A DNA stretch of 11,389 bases, taken from positions 1-11,389 of the forward strand of contig JAUYIQ010000037.1 of the NCBI GenBank assembly GCA_030688205.1. Reading direction: 5' to 3'. Below, piece by piece: positions 1 to 5,873 of the stretch. Both the position numbers and the translations under genes were made by a program. Positions within the stretch are counted from its first letter, which is position 1. Each line of letters opens with the position of its first letter. The DNA comes from Candidatus Curtissbacteria bacterium. GTDB lineage: Bacteria > Patescibacteriota > Microgenomatia > Curtissbacterales > GWA2-41-24. The notes under the pieces are model-generated. The model saw nothing but the letters and a program-made list of their open reading frames with translations, did no database searches and was not told the DNA's origin.

Positions 1-504
1 AGCGAATATTTTATTAAGGGAACAGAACCGACTCGCGACTGTCTTGTCGAAAAGACTTTAGACGGACGGGATTATTATGTATTTTTAGAGTTTGATCCGG
101 TATCTACTGACGGCAAAAACCGTTGGCAGGAAGGAATTGACGTTTGGGCCAGTGCCAATGCCGATTCTAAATATCACGTCCCAAATGAGCTTAAGAATGA
201 GCCTGGACAGAATCCGGACGAAATAAATGTCGAGATAAAAAAACCGGGAGAAAATAGTGAAGTTGATTACAGTATGGATGTTGAAGTTGCGGTGAGGACC
301 GGTAGAAAAATTAAAAAGGTAGAATTTTTTGTTGACGGAAGTCTGAAGGATACTAAAACGGATAATAGCAGTACTTTTAACTTCCACTATAACTTTGATC
401 CTTCAAGCCGTGGTAAACATAAAATTAAGGTGAGGGCGGAAAACGAGGCAGGGAAAGACCATGTCCGGGAGAACGAAATTTCTGTCGGAGAGCCCTGGGA
501 CTAA
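1..504 (+). CDS. Class A penicillin-binding protein, C-terminal part (5' end off window)
   Basis: The reading frame is open from base 1 and ends at TAA 502-504, giving 167 residues. The first residues (SEYFIKGTEPTRDC) resemble the tail of the transpeptidase domain of PBP1A-type enzymes, where an EYFIKGTEPT-like stretch precedes the end. A second block (WQEGIDVWAS, about residues 42-51) is also typical of that tail. Residues about 75-162 form a beta-rich Ig-like domain (VEFFVDG, then KHKIKVRAENEAG), as often appended to such proteins. The family polymerises and cross-links peptidoglycan outside the membrane. The glycosyltransferase and transpeptidase active sites lie upstream and cannot be checked. 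An intrinsic terminator follows at 592-615. The family call is firm from motif memory; the exact subclass is not. Confidence 0.82.
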   Translation, partial: SEYFIKGTEPTRDCLVEKTLDGRDYYVFLEFDPVSTDGKNRWQEGIDVWASANADSKYHVPNELKNEPGQNPDEINVEIKKPGENSEVDYSMDVEVAVRTGRKIKKVEFFVDGSLKDTKTDNSSTFNFHYNFDPSSRGKHKIKVRAENEAGKDHVRENEISVGEPWD

Positions 505-529
505 ATTATAGGGTGTTTGTTTTGCTGTA

Positions 530-558
530 TTGACTTGGGTGTGAAAGTAGGTTATACT
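530..558 (+). promoter_or_regulatory. Sigma70-type promoter with operator-like dyad over the -10
   Basis: TTGACT (530-535), a 17-bp spacer and TATACT (553-558) make a near-consensus promoter. An inverted repeat, GTGAAAGTAG (541-550) against CTTCTTTCAC (557-566), matches at 9 of 10 positions and encloses the -10 box, as a repressor operator would. Predicted transcription starts near 565 and meets the terminator at 592-615, so the product would be a roughly 50-nt RNA. No gene on this strand follows before the tRNA at 7478. A chance match in AT-rich sequence is possible, but the combination of both boxes, spacing and dyad is strong. Confidence 0.6.
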
Positions 559-591
559 TCTTTCACGTAACTTTAACTAGTTAATGAATAG

Positions 592-615
592 ACAGCCAGA
601 AATGGCTGTTTTTTT
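592..615 (+). terminator. Intrinsic terminator
   Basis: A 7-bp stem ACAGCCA (592-598) / TGGCTGT (603-609) closes a GAAA tetraloop and runs into a seven-T tract (609-615). It would end transcription of the penicillin-binding protein gene and of any transcript begun at the promoter at 530-558. Confidence 0.85.
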
Positions 616-898
616 GTGGCAAAGTTCGATTAAGGCTTATTTTCCCCTGTTTTTCTTCCAAAAAGCCATATTTTTCACTCAAATACGCCAAATTTCTGCA
701 AAAAGAGCTTTAAGAGTTACTCACGCTTTAGGGCTAAAGTTTTGCTTTCTTGGCAGACTTTGCCTGCGAGTGCGAGAAAAACTTGAAAATGGAGGAAATT
801 ATAGGACCTTTTCAAGCTTCCGTATTGTGATAAAGTATCGTGTGTCTGAGTGTTATAAATCGTAATTGCACTAAACTTTGTCCGGTTCTGTGGTTCTC
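616..898. other. Intergenic region with no recognisable gene
   Basis: This is most of the 427-bp gap between the penicillin-binding protein and the small membrane protein at 932. A frame open at 584-865 overlaps the terminator hairpin, has no ribosome binding site and has a composition unlike the neighbouring proteins, so I do not call it. I looked for RNase P RNA, tmRNA, 6S and tRNA signatures and saw none. An 8-bp inverted repeat CTTGAAAA...TTTTCAAG spans about 781-816, but the arms are A/T-rich and the loop long. Confidence 0.5.
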
Positions 899-917
899 GT
901 CCCGATTAAAACGGGAC
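899..917. other. Stem-loop between convergent genes
   Basis: GTCCCG (899-904) pairs with CGGGAC (912-917) around the loop ATTAAAA. It lies just beyond the TAA of the minus-strand gene at 932. There is no T-tract on either side, so it is not a classical terminator. It may act as a 3'-end stabiliser or as a weak terminator for both convergent units. Confidence 0.45.
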
Positions 918-931
918 TGCGGGCCTAGGGG

Positions 932-1225
932 TTATGCTGCTAGGGCAAGAGGGCTTGCTGGTTTTTTGTCCTTGCCGCTTATCATATCTATACCTTTTTT
1001 GGTCAGAATTCCTCCAATTACAACTAGAGCAATTCCAGCCATATAGTGACCTTCTGCCAGGTTTTTTCCGCCTTGATATATCAGGTACAAACCGCCAATT
1101 AAAATAACTGTTCCGAATAATTCTTTTTTGAAATTGTGTAATTCCGGGCGAGGTGATGCTAGAGCCCGGTTTTGTCGGGCTTCTGGAGGAGGATAGTAAA
1201 CTATATTTCCTCTCTCAGTTGACAT
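932..1225 (-). CDS. Small two-helix membrane protein, unknown function
   Basis: The product is 97 aa. A polar N-terminus rich in Pro and Arg (residues 1-35) is followed by two hydrophobic helices, about 37-52 (FGTVILIGGLYLIYQG) and 61-76 (YMAGIALVVIGGILTK), joined by a short loop, and a Lys/Ala/Pro tail. The glycine-rich helices suggest a helical hairpin in the cytoplasmic membrane. I do not recognise a family. The ATG at 1223-1225 is chosen because a consensus promoter ends 8 nt upstream, which leaves no room for a ribosome binding site and implies leaderless translation. The next in-frame ATG lies inside the second helix. The gene follows pheT on the same strand but has its own promoter in the gap. 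Confidence 0.7.
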   Translation of the reverse strand: MSTERGNIVYYPPPEARQNRALASPRPELHNFKKELFGTVILIGGLYLIYQGGKNLAEGHYMAGIALVVIGGILTKKGIDMISGKDKKPASPLALAA

Positions 1226-1233
1226 TTGTGCGT

Positions 1234-1262
1234 ATTATACTGAACTATGGGATAAATGTCAA
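1234..1262 (-). promoter_or_regulatory. Consensus promoter, leaderless geometry
   Basis: Read on the minus strand, TTGACA (1257-1262), a 17-bp spacer and TATAAT (1234-1239) match the sigma70 consensus at all 12 positions. Only 8 nt separate the -10 box from the ATG at 1225. Initiation about 7 nt past the -10 would leave a 5' leader of 1-2 nt. Confidence 0.85.
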
Positions 1263-1298
1263 GATAAGGTAAAAAGTTTTTTGAGGTTTCTGTTTAAA

Positions 1299-3335
1299 TT
1301 ATTTTCTAACTTGTGCTTGGAAGATGCGGGAGATTTCGCGAGCTATTATTTCGCGATATCGTGTGACTTCTTCTTGTTCTGGAGTTGAATCGGATTTTTG
1401 GTAACTAAGGCGCAGAGTTATAGACTTTTTGCCTTTGCCGATTTTGCCATTTCTAAAAATATCAATGATCTCAACGTTTTTGACCAAGGGGCTGCCGATT
1501 TTTTTGGCTTCTGAAACTATTTCCGCAACTGGCGTCTTTTCGTCAAAAATTACAGACATATCTTCAATAACTGGAGGGAATTTAGGCATAGGATGATATG
1601 TGTGGACAGTAGATTGTAGATTATAGACTGTAGATAGGTTGATTTCGGCGACGAATGTATCTCCAGCAATGTCAAAATAATCAGCTACTTCACGTTTCAA
1701 AATACCCAGACCTCCAACTATTTTATCCCCAATTTTTATAGTGGCGAACTGGGAATTTTCCGAAAGAGGATTTTTGCCACCTGCCTTTTGGAATTTCGGT
1801 TCTCTTTTTAGAATTTCGAACAGGTTTTCTACAAGCCCTTTTATTTCCAAGAAGTTGGAGTTTTGAAGGGCAAACGCTATATGAACATCTTGAGTCGGAA
1901 TATCATTGGTCACCCTTAAATATGTTTTGGCAACCTCAAAGAGTTTGATGTTGGATTTTAGATTTTGGTTTTGAGCGACCACATTTGTCAATGAAGGTAC
2001 AAGAGTGTTTCTCATGAATTGCCAATCTGTTGAAAGCGGGTTTTGTAGCTCTACCGCATCTTTTTCTTCCAGTTGCGTTAGCTTTAAAAACTCTTTGGAG
2101 ATTATTGAATAAGAAATGATTTCGGTCAGGCCAAGATATTTCAAAGCGTTTTTTAGTTCGATTACATTTGCAAGTATGCTTTCTTCGGTTTTGGGCACTT
2201 CTCCTTTAGGAAGAGTTGAGGGAAGATTGTGATAGCCGTAGATTCTGGCGATTTCTTCGATTAAATCTTCTTCGATTTCCATATCCTGGAATCTCCAGGT
2301 TGGCGGCGTGGCTGTAATTGTCTGGCTTGTGGAGCTTACTTTGAAACCTAGAAATTCCAAAGTTTTACCGGCTTTTTCCTCTGGGATTTCAACACCTATG
2401 TATGAGTTGAGTTTGCTGATGTTGAGAATAATCGGTTTGGGTTTTTCTGCCTTCTGATAGATGTCGATGAGTTCTGAGACTACTTTTGCTCCTGCAGTTT
2501 GTTTTGCAAGATAAACCGCCCGGGAGAGAGCCGGAATGATTCCTTCAAGATCGATGCCCTTTTCAAAGCGCGCAGAAGCGTCAGTCCTGAATGCAAGTGC
2601 TTGTGTAGTCTTGCGGATTCTAATGGGGTCATAAGACTGTACGAATAATACAACTCGTTTTGTCCTTGTAGAGACGCCAGAATTTTCTCCACCCATAATT
2701 CCACAAAGGTCGATCAATCTTTCCGAGTCTTCGATTACGATTGTGCCTTTGGGAAGTTTTCTGTTCTGCCCATCCAGGGTTCTAATACTTTCTCTTGCTT
2801 GTGACTCGCGAAGAGTCATTTTGGCTCCTCGAATTTTGTCGTAGTCGAATGTGTGCATGGGCTGGCCGAGTTCTAGCATGATGTAATTTGATATGTCGAC
2901 AATATTGTTGATGGCTCTTATGCCACAAGTTTCCAGACGATTTTTGATAATCGCAGGCGAAGGTTTAATTTGGACGTTGTCTATAACAATTGCAGCAAAT
3001 CTTTGGCAGAGAGATTTATCTTTAACTTGAACATCAAGCGGTAGGGAGTGTGATTTGTCCGGGTCTAGTTTGGTGTTTAAGCCTTTCGGAGGAACTAGCT
3101 GGGATTTTTGGCCATTTGTGGCAAGGATTGCATTTGCTTCCCGTGCCAGACCATAAACTGAAAAGGCGTCCGGTCTGTTTGTCGTGATTTCAACGTCGAA
3201 GATGAAATCTTCACCGTGCTTTTCGATTCTTTCAACAGAGGGGCCTGATGCCGTGAGATAGTTTGCTACCGTTTTTGCAGCAACATCTGTTTTTAAGTAA
3301 TCACGGAGCCAGGAGACGGGAATTTGGATATTCAT
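1299..3335 (-). CDS. pheT: Phenylalanine-tRNA ligase beta subunit without the EMAP domain
   Basis: The product is 678 aa against about 795 in E. coli. It pairs with PheS in the (alpha-beta)2 enzyme that charges tRNA-Phe. After the N-terminal segment (MNIQIPVSWLRDYL) the chain goes straight to VEITTNRPDAFSVYGLARE (about 48-66), so the OB-fold EMAP-type tRNA-binding domain that normally sits between them is missing. The B3/B4 editing domain follows (about 107-277, with GIMGGENSG at 212-220), then B5 (about 298-367), the catalytic-like core (about 370-565) and the C-terminal ferredoxin-like anticodon-binding domain (about 583-677). In that last domain the usual Arg-Asp after the PxxP-like start reads Glu-Asp (591-592). 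A 7-bp tandem repeat encodes the linker at about 567-576. No Shine-Dalgarno sequence precedes the ATG. Confidence 0.96.
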   Translation of the reverse strand: MNIQIPVSWLRDYLKTDVAAKTVANYLTASGPSVERIEKHGEDFIFDVEITTNRPDAFSVYGLAREANAILATNGQKSQLVPPKGLNTKLDPDKSHSLPLDVQVKDKSLCQRFAAIVIDNVQIKPSPAIIKNRLETCGIRAINNIVDISNYIMLELGQPMHTFDYDKIRGAKMTLRESQARESIRTLDGQNRKLPKGTIVIEDSERLIDLCGIMGGENSGVSTRTKRVVLFVQSYDPIRIRKTTQALAFRTDASARFEKGIDLEGIIPALSRAVYLAKQTAGAKVVSELIDIYQKAEKPKPIILNISKLNSYIGVEIPEEKAGKTLEFLGFKVSSTSQTITATPPTWRFQDMEIEEDLIEEIARIYGYHNLPSTLPKGEVPKTEESILANVIELKNALKYLGLTEIISYSIISKEFLKLTQLEEKDAVELQNPLSTDWQFMRNTLVPSLTNVVAQNQNLKSNIKLFEVAKTYLRVTNDIPTQDVHIAFALQNSNFLEIKGLVENLFEILKREPKFQKAGGKNPLSENSQFATIKIGDKIVGGLGILKREVADYFDIAGDTFVAEINLSTVYNLQSTVHTYHPMPKFPPVIEDMSVIFDEKTPVAEIVSEAKKIGSPLVKNVEIIDIFRNGKIGKGKKSITLRLSYQKSDSTPEQEEVTRYREIIAREISRIFQAQVRK
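1610..1637. repeat. Heptamer tandem repeat inside pheT
   Basis: Four consecutive 7-bp units are visible: TAGATTG, TAGATTA, TAGACTG, TAGATAG. They encode the linker LSTVYNLQST just before the C-terminal ferredoxin-like domain of PheT. The unit TAGATTA also occurs in the pheS-pheT spacer at 3353-3359. Confidence 0.8.
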
Positions 3336-3345
3336 TTTTGGACGT

Positions 3346-3366
3346 TAGATGATAGATTATAGATGC
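3346..3366. repeat. Heptamer tandem repeat, pheS-pheT spacer, copy 1
   Basis: Three units, TAGATGA, TAGATTA and TAGATGC, lie 11 bp before the pheT start. They are in the opposite orientation to the cluster at 3406-3433, so the transcript could fold the two clusters on each other. Confidence 0.7.
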
Positions 3367-3384
3367 TTAAAATAATCCTGTAAT
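3356..3384 (-). promoter_or_regulatory. Possible pheT promoter, -10 within the repeat
   Basis: On the minus strand ATTACA (3379-3384), 17 bp and TATAAT (3356-3361) resemble a promoter. The -35 matches only 4 of 6 positions and the TATAAT is supplied by the heptamer repeat. pheT may simply be co-transcribed with pheS. Confidence 0.3.
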
Positions 3385-3405
3385 TAAATTCTTTCATTTT
3401 CAAAA

Positions 3406-3433
3406 GTCTAAAGTCTAATATCTAAAATCCAAT
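3406..3433. repeat. Heptamer tandem repeat, pheS-pheT spacer, copy 2
   Basis: Four units, GTCTAAA, GTCTAAT, ATCTAAA and ATCCAAT, abut the pheS stop codon at 3434. They are the reverse-complement type of the TAGAT units at 3346-3366. Confidence 0.7.
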
Positions 3434-4456
3434 TTAGAATTGTTCTAAAAACCTAATGTCATTTTGGAATAGCAACCTGATGTCGGGCAATTCCGTTTTC
3501 ATGGCAATAGTTCTTTCAATTCCCCATCCGAAGGCAAAACCGTTATATTTTGCAGGGTCTATGCCGCCTGCCTTTAATACTTTGGGGTGGACCATACCTG
3601 AGCCGCCAAGTTCAAGCCAGCCAGCTTTACAGAGTCTACAACCCTTCCCCATGCATATTCCGCATGTTACATCCACTTCGAAAGACGGTTCGGTGAAGCG
3701 GAAATGATGGGGCCTGAGACGTGTTACTCTCTTCGGGCCAAAGAAATGTGATGTGAAGAAATCGAATGTTCCTTTAAGGTCTGTAATCGAAACATTTTTA
3801 TCAACAAATAGTCCTTCGAACTGGTGAAACATCGGTGTGTGCGAAACGTCGATTTGTCTTCTGTAACAGCGGGCTATATTGATCATTCTAATTGGCGGAT
3901 TTTTTGCCCGTTCCATTTCTCTGAGCTGTCCGTTTGAAGTGTGAGGGGTAAGAACTAAGTTTCCGTATTTTGGGTTAGTGTCCCCTTTTATGAAGAACGT
4001 TTCCCAATCGTCTCTCGCAGGGTGGTTTTTTGGCATATTTAGAGATTCAAACGCGTACCAATCCCAATCGATTTCCGGATAGCTCTGGAGCGAGTAGCCA
4101 AGTTTTTTGAAGATATCGACGATTTCTTCGATCGCTTGCGAGACAAGATGAAGATGCCCGAGCTGTGTTTTTTTGCCCGGAGCAGTTATATCTATTGAAG
4201 TTGACGAACGACTAATGACTAATGATGAACGCTTCTTTGCAAAGTATTCTACAATTTCTTTTTTCGCAGAATTAACAGATTGACCGAAAGATGCTCGATC
4301 TTTGGGGTCGATGTCTTTGATTTGTTTGGTGAGGTTTGTGACGAGTCCGTCACGGCCAAAAATTTCTACATAGGTTTGCTCAAGGTCTTTGATAACCCTC
4401 GCCTGTTCAATTTTGGACTTGGCTTGTTCAAGCACAACTTTTATTTTGGGATTCAT
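3434..4456 (-). CDS. pheS: Phenylalanine-tRNA ligase alpha subunit
   Basis: The product is 340 aa, the usual bacterial length. This is the catalytic class II subunit that activates Phe and transfers it to tRNA-Phe together with PheT. An N-terminal coiled coil (about 1-75) precedes the core. Motif 2 is around RCYRRQIDVSHTPMFHQFEG (196-215) and motif 3 is GFAFGWGIER (306-315). A four-cysteine insert, C265, C268, C273 and C276 (CxxC-x4-CxxC), precedes WLELGGSGMVHP and probably binds zinc; similar inserts exist in some other bacterial PheS. Residues 76-85 (RSSLVISRSS), linking coiled coil and core, are encoded by a 7-bp repeat. The ATG at 4454-4456 lies 7 nt after an extended -10 box, so translation is probably leaderless. 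It follows rplT and precedes pheT, as in E. coli. Confidence 0.97.
   Translation of the reverse strand: MNPKIKVVLEQAKSKIEQARVIKDLEQTYVEIFGRDGLVTNLTKQIKDIDPKDRASFGQSVNSAKKEIVEYFAKKRSSLVISRSSTSIDITAPGKKTQLGHLHLVSQAIEEIVDIFKKLGYSLQSYPEIDWDWYAFESLNMPKNHPARDDWETFFIKGDTNPKYGNLVLTPHTSNGQLREMERAKNPPIRMINIARCYRRQIDVSHTPMFHQFEGLFVDKNVSITDLKGTFDFFTSHFFGPKRVTRLRPHHFRFTEPSFEVDVTCGICMGKGCRLCKAGWLELGGSGMVHPKVLKAGGIDPAKYNGFAFGWGIERTIAMKTELPDIRLLFQNDIRFLEQF
4203..4230. repeat. Heptamer tandem repeat inside pheS
   Basis: Four 7-bp units, GACGAAC, GACTAAT, GACTAAT and GATGAAC, encode the linker between the N-terminal coiled coil and the catalytic core of PheS. Two units are identical. Confidence 0.8.
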
Positions 4457-4463
4457 GAGGGAA

Positions 4464-4472
4464 ATTTTAGCA
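4464..4472 (-). promoter_or_regulatory. Extended -10 promoter of pheS, leaderless geometry
   Basis: On the minus strand TGC-TAAAAT (4464-4472) fits an extended -10 (TGn plus hexamer). No good -35 is seen at the expected distance. The -10 ends 7 nt before the pheS ATG. It begins directly after the T-tract of the terminator at 4472-4517, so pheS would be restarted independently of upstream readthrough. Confidence 0.55.
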
Positions 4473-4517
4473 CAAAAAACCTCTCGAAATTGAAAAATGC
4501 TTCAAAACCGAGAGGTT
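4472..4517 (-). terminator. Intrinsic terminator or attenuator between rplT and pheS
   Basis: On the minus strand a 9-bp stem AACCTCTCG / CGAGAGGTT (4509-4517 with 4478-4486) carries an inner 5-bp stem TTGAA/TTCAA and is followed by a run of Ts (4474-4479). It can end the thrS-rplT transcript. A promoter-like sequence at 4525-4553 would start RNA just ahead of the hairpin, so it could also act as a pheS attenuator. There is no T-tract on the plus side, so it works in one direction. Confidence 0.8.
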
Positions 4518-4524
4518 GGAGTGC

Positions 4525-4553
4525 ACTTTAACAAGAGAGAATATGGATGTCAA
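4525..4553 (-). promoter_or_regulatory. Promoter-like sequence immediately before the terminator
   Basis: On the minus strand TTGACA (4548-4553), 17 bp and TAAAGT (4525-4530) form a fair promoter. Its -35 sits in a perfect 13-bp palindrome, TGTCAA-T-TTGACA, at 4548-4560. Predicted initiation near 4518 is at the foot of the terminator hairpin, giving either a 45-nt terminated RNA or a pheS leader with no room for a leader peptide. Confidence 0.4.
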
Positions 4554-4580
4554 TTTGACAAGATGATATAGAATGCGAAA

Positions 4581-4922
4581 CTAAATTACTTTTTTGACGA
4601 TTGCTTCGAAGGATTTGGGGTCGACGATTGCGATTTCGGAAAGAACCTTGCGGTCCAATTCTATTTTGCTTGTTTTTAATTTGCCAATAAATTGGCTGTA
4701 GGAAATGTCGTAGGGTTTGAGGGCTGCGTTGATTCTTACTATCCAAAGAGACCTTCTTTGTCTCTTTTTTTCTTTTCTTCCGCGGTATGCCTCTGCCCCG
4801 GCGTGGATTACTGCTTGTTTGGCTTCCTTAACAAGTTTGCTTCGCCCGCCACGATAACCCTTGGCTTTATCTAACAGCCTTTTGTGGCGTGCATGACTTG
4901 TTACTCCGCGTTTTACTCTCAT
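4581..4922 (-). CDS. rplT: Large ribosomal subunit protein bL20
   Basis: The product is 113 aa, close to the usual 115-120. The basic N-terminal extension (MRVKRGVTSHARHKRLLDKA) threads into 23S rRNA, and the C-terminal globular half begins about residue 60 (WIVRINAALKPYDISYSQFI). The protein is needed early in 50S assembly, and in E. coli and Bacillus it also represses its own operon by binding mRNA. It is the last gene of the infC-rpmI-rplT unit, and a terminator follows 64 bp downstream. No Shine-Dalgarno sequence precedes the ATG; the upstream spacer is made of AT-rich heptamers. Confidence 0.97.
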   Translation of the reverse strand: MRVKRGVTSHARHKRLLDKAKGYRGGRSKLVKEAKQAVIHAGAEAYRGRKEKKRQRRSLWIVRINAALKPYDISYSQFIGKLKTSKIELDRKVLSEIAIVDPKSFEAIVKKVI

Positions 4923-4925
4923 TAA

Positions 4926-5037
4926 ATTAAATTTTCAATTTACAATTTTTAATTTACAATCAATTTTAAATATTTCAATTTTCAAACATTGTTTCATTGA
5001 AAATTCAATGAAAATTGCGAATTAGAAATTGAAAATT
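4926..5037. repeat. AT-rich heptamer repeat filling the rpmI-rplT spacer
   Basis: The spacer reads as consecutive 7-bp units. At 4933-4960 they are TTTCAAT, TTACAAT, TTTTAAT and TTACAAT. At 5010-5037 they are GAAAATT, GCGAATT, AGAAATT and GAAAATT, running into the rpmI stop. The middle part is more diverged and contains the palindrome at 4992-5013. Confidence 0.7.
4992..5013. other. Perfect palindrome in the rpmI-rplT spacer
   Basis: TTTCATTGAA (4992-5001) and TTCAATGAAA (5004-5013) are exact reverse complements separated by AA. In the mRNA this is an A/U-rich hairpin just upstream of rplT. It could serve in processing or regulation, or be a by-product of the surrounding repeat. Confidence 0.6.
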
Positions 5038-5230
5038 AGTTATATGGCATTAGCCGTTCAATATTTCTTTTGTCCACTTTCGCTACCTGAGCCGGAGATT
5101 TGTAGCGTGTTTTTGCGCTTTTGGACTTATTAGCCTTAAGGTGTCCGCCCATTTGGCGTCCTCTTAGGATTTTGCCCCTTTTGGTTATTTTAAACCGTTT
5201 GGCTGCTGCCTTTTTGGTCTTGGTTTTCAT
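5036..5230 (-). CDS. rpmI: Large ribosomal subunit protein bL35
   Basis: The product is 64 aa, the normal length. The sequence MKTKTKKAAAKRFKITKRGK and the later GHLKANKS, SAKTRYKSP and IERLMPYN are characteristic of the family, a small basic 50S protein. It sits between infC and rplT in the conserved order. The start is the only ATG at the expected N-terminus. The 42-bp spacer before it is made of heptamer repeats and carries no Shine-Dalgarno sequence. Confidence 0.97.
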   Translation of the reverse strand: MKTKTKKAAAKRFKITKRGKILRGRQMGGHLKANKSKSAKTRYKSPAQVAKVDKRNIERLMPYN

Positions 5231-5232
5231 AA

Positions 5233-5274
5233 ATAACTATAAACAATAAACTATAAACAATAAACTTGAAACTT
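5233..5274. repeat. Heptamer tandem repeat, infC-rpmI spacer
   Basis: Six units are visible: ATAACTA, TAAACAA, TAAACTA, TAAACAA, TAAACTT, GAAACTT. They fill the whole spacer and run into the infC stop codon at 5273-5275. Confidence 0.8.
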
Positions 5275-5866
5275 AATTACTTTTTGATGCGTTGATTGTT
5301 GTTTCCTGTTTCTTGTTTCCAGTTTCTAGCTGATCATTGACTTCCTGTTTTACTGTTCCCTTGGTTGGCCTGACTACTGTTACATATCTGCGGCCTTCAA
5401 ATCTGGCATCTCTTTCCTGTTCGGCCAAGCCTTCCAAGTTGCTCATAATCTTGTCGAGCATTTTCGGACCGAATTCCTGATGGGCCATCTGTCTTCCTTT
5501 GAAGACTACGGAGATTTTAACCATGTCTCCGCTTTTTAAAAATTTCTTTACTTTTTCAAGAGCAGTGTTTAAATCATGCTCGCCTATAAATGGCGAAAAA
5601 CGGACTTCTTTAAGTTCCGTTTGTTTGGCATGCTTTTTTGCTTCCTTTTCTTTCTTTTCCTCTAAATACTTAAACTTCTTAAAATCGATTATCTTGACTA
5701 CCGGCGGTTTTGCCTCGGAAGATATTTCAACTAAATCTTTTTCTTCTTCTTGCGCTTTTGCTAAAGCCTGCGAAAGTGAAAGGATTCCTACTTGCTTGCC
5801 CTCGTCGTCTATTACCCGAACCTCCGGGGCAGTTATCTGATGATTTTGTTTAAAATATCGCTTTAT
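5273..5866 (-). CDS. infC: Translation initiation factor IF-3, AUA start
   Basis: The product is 197 aa from the start I choose. The N-domain begins KRYFKQNHQITAPEVRVID (2-20); the linker helix carries KPPVVKIIDFKKFKYLEEKE, where the commoner PPVCKIMD has Val for Cys. The C-domain includes VRFSPFIGEHDL, MVKISVVFKGRQMAHQEFG and the final VVRPTKG. IF-3 binds the 30S subunit and rejects wrong start codons. No ATG, GTG or TTG start exists at the N-terminus. The frame opens after a TAA (5870-5872) with GAA-ATA, and GGAGG lies 8 nt before the ATA at 5864-5866. This fits the known autoregulation of infC through poor start codons (AUU in E. coli). A start at the Met codon 5522-5524 would delete the N-domain and linker. 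The tail QLETGNKKQETTINASKSN is partly encoded by repeats. Confidence 0.93.
   Translation of the reverse strand: MKRYFKQNHQITAPEVRVIDDEGKQVGILSLSQALAKAQEEEKDLVEISSEAKPPVVKIIDFKKFKYLEEKKEKEAKKHAKQTELKEVRFSPFIGEHDLNTALEKVKKFLKSGDMVKISVVFKGRQMAHQEFGPKMLDKIMSNLEGLAEQERDARFEGRRYVTVVRPTKGTVKQEVNDQLETGNKKQETTINASKSN
5300..5327. repeat. Heptamer tandem repeat inside the infC 3' end
   Basis: Four units, TGTTTCC, TGTTTCT, TGTTTCC and AGTTTCT, encode the extra C-terminal tail of IF-3 beyond its conserved domain. The related repeat in the adjacent spacer starts 26 bp away. Confidence 0.8.
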
Positions 5867-5873
5867 TTCTTAA

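Noticed and set aside
584..865. Open frame of 93 codons on the plus strand
   Set aside because: It begins inside the terminator region, has no ribosome binding site and its product is unlike a folded protein or known family.
1263..1298. Terminator after pheT
   Set aside because: The AAAAAGTTTTTT stretch is A/T-only with no usable GC stem; it may not stop transcription.
3627..3664. The four-cysteine insert of PheS as a novelty
   Set aside because: CxxC-x4-CxxC inserts before the GWLE segment are known in other bacterial PheS proteins.
4926..5274. CRISPR-like or phage-derived repeat array
   Set aside because: Units are 7 bp, contiguous and degenerate with no spacers and no cas genes, so this is a simple tandem repeat.
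5273..5524. infC as an 83-residue protein starting at the internal ATG
   Set aside because: The frame continues upstream with clear IF-3 N-domain and linker sequence to an AUA codon behind GGAGG.
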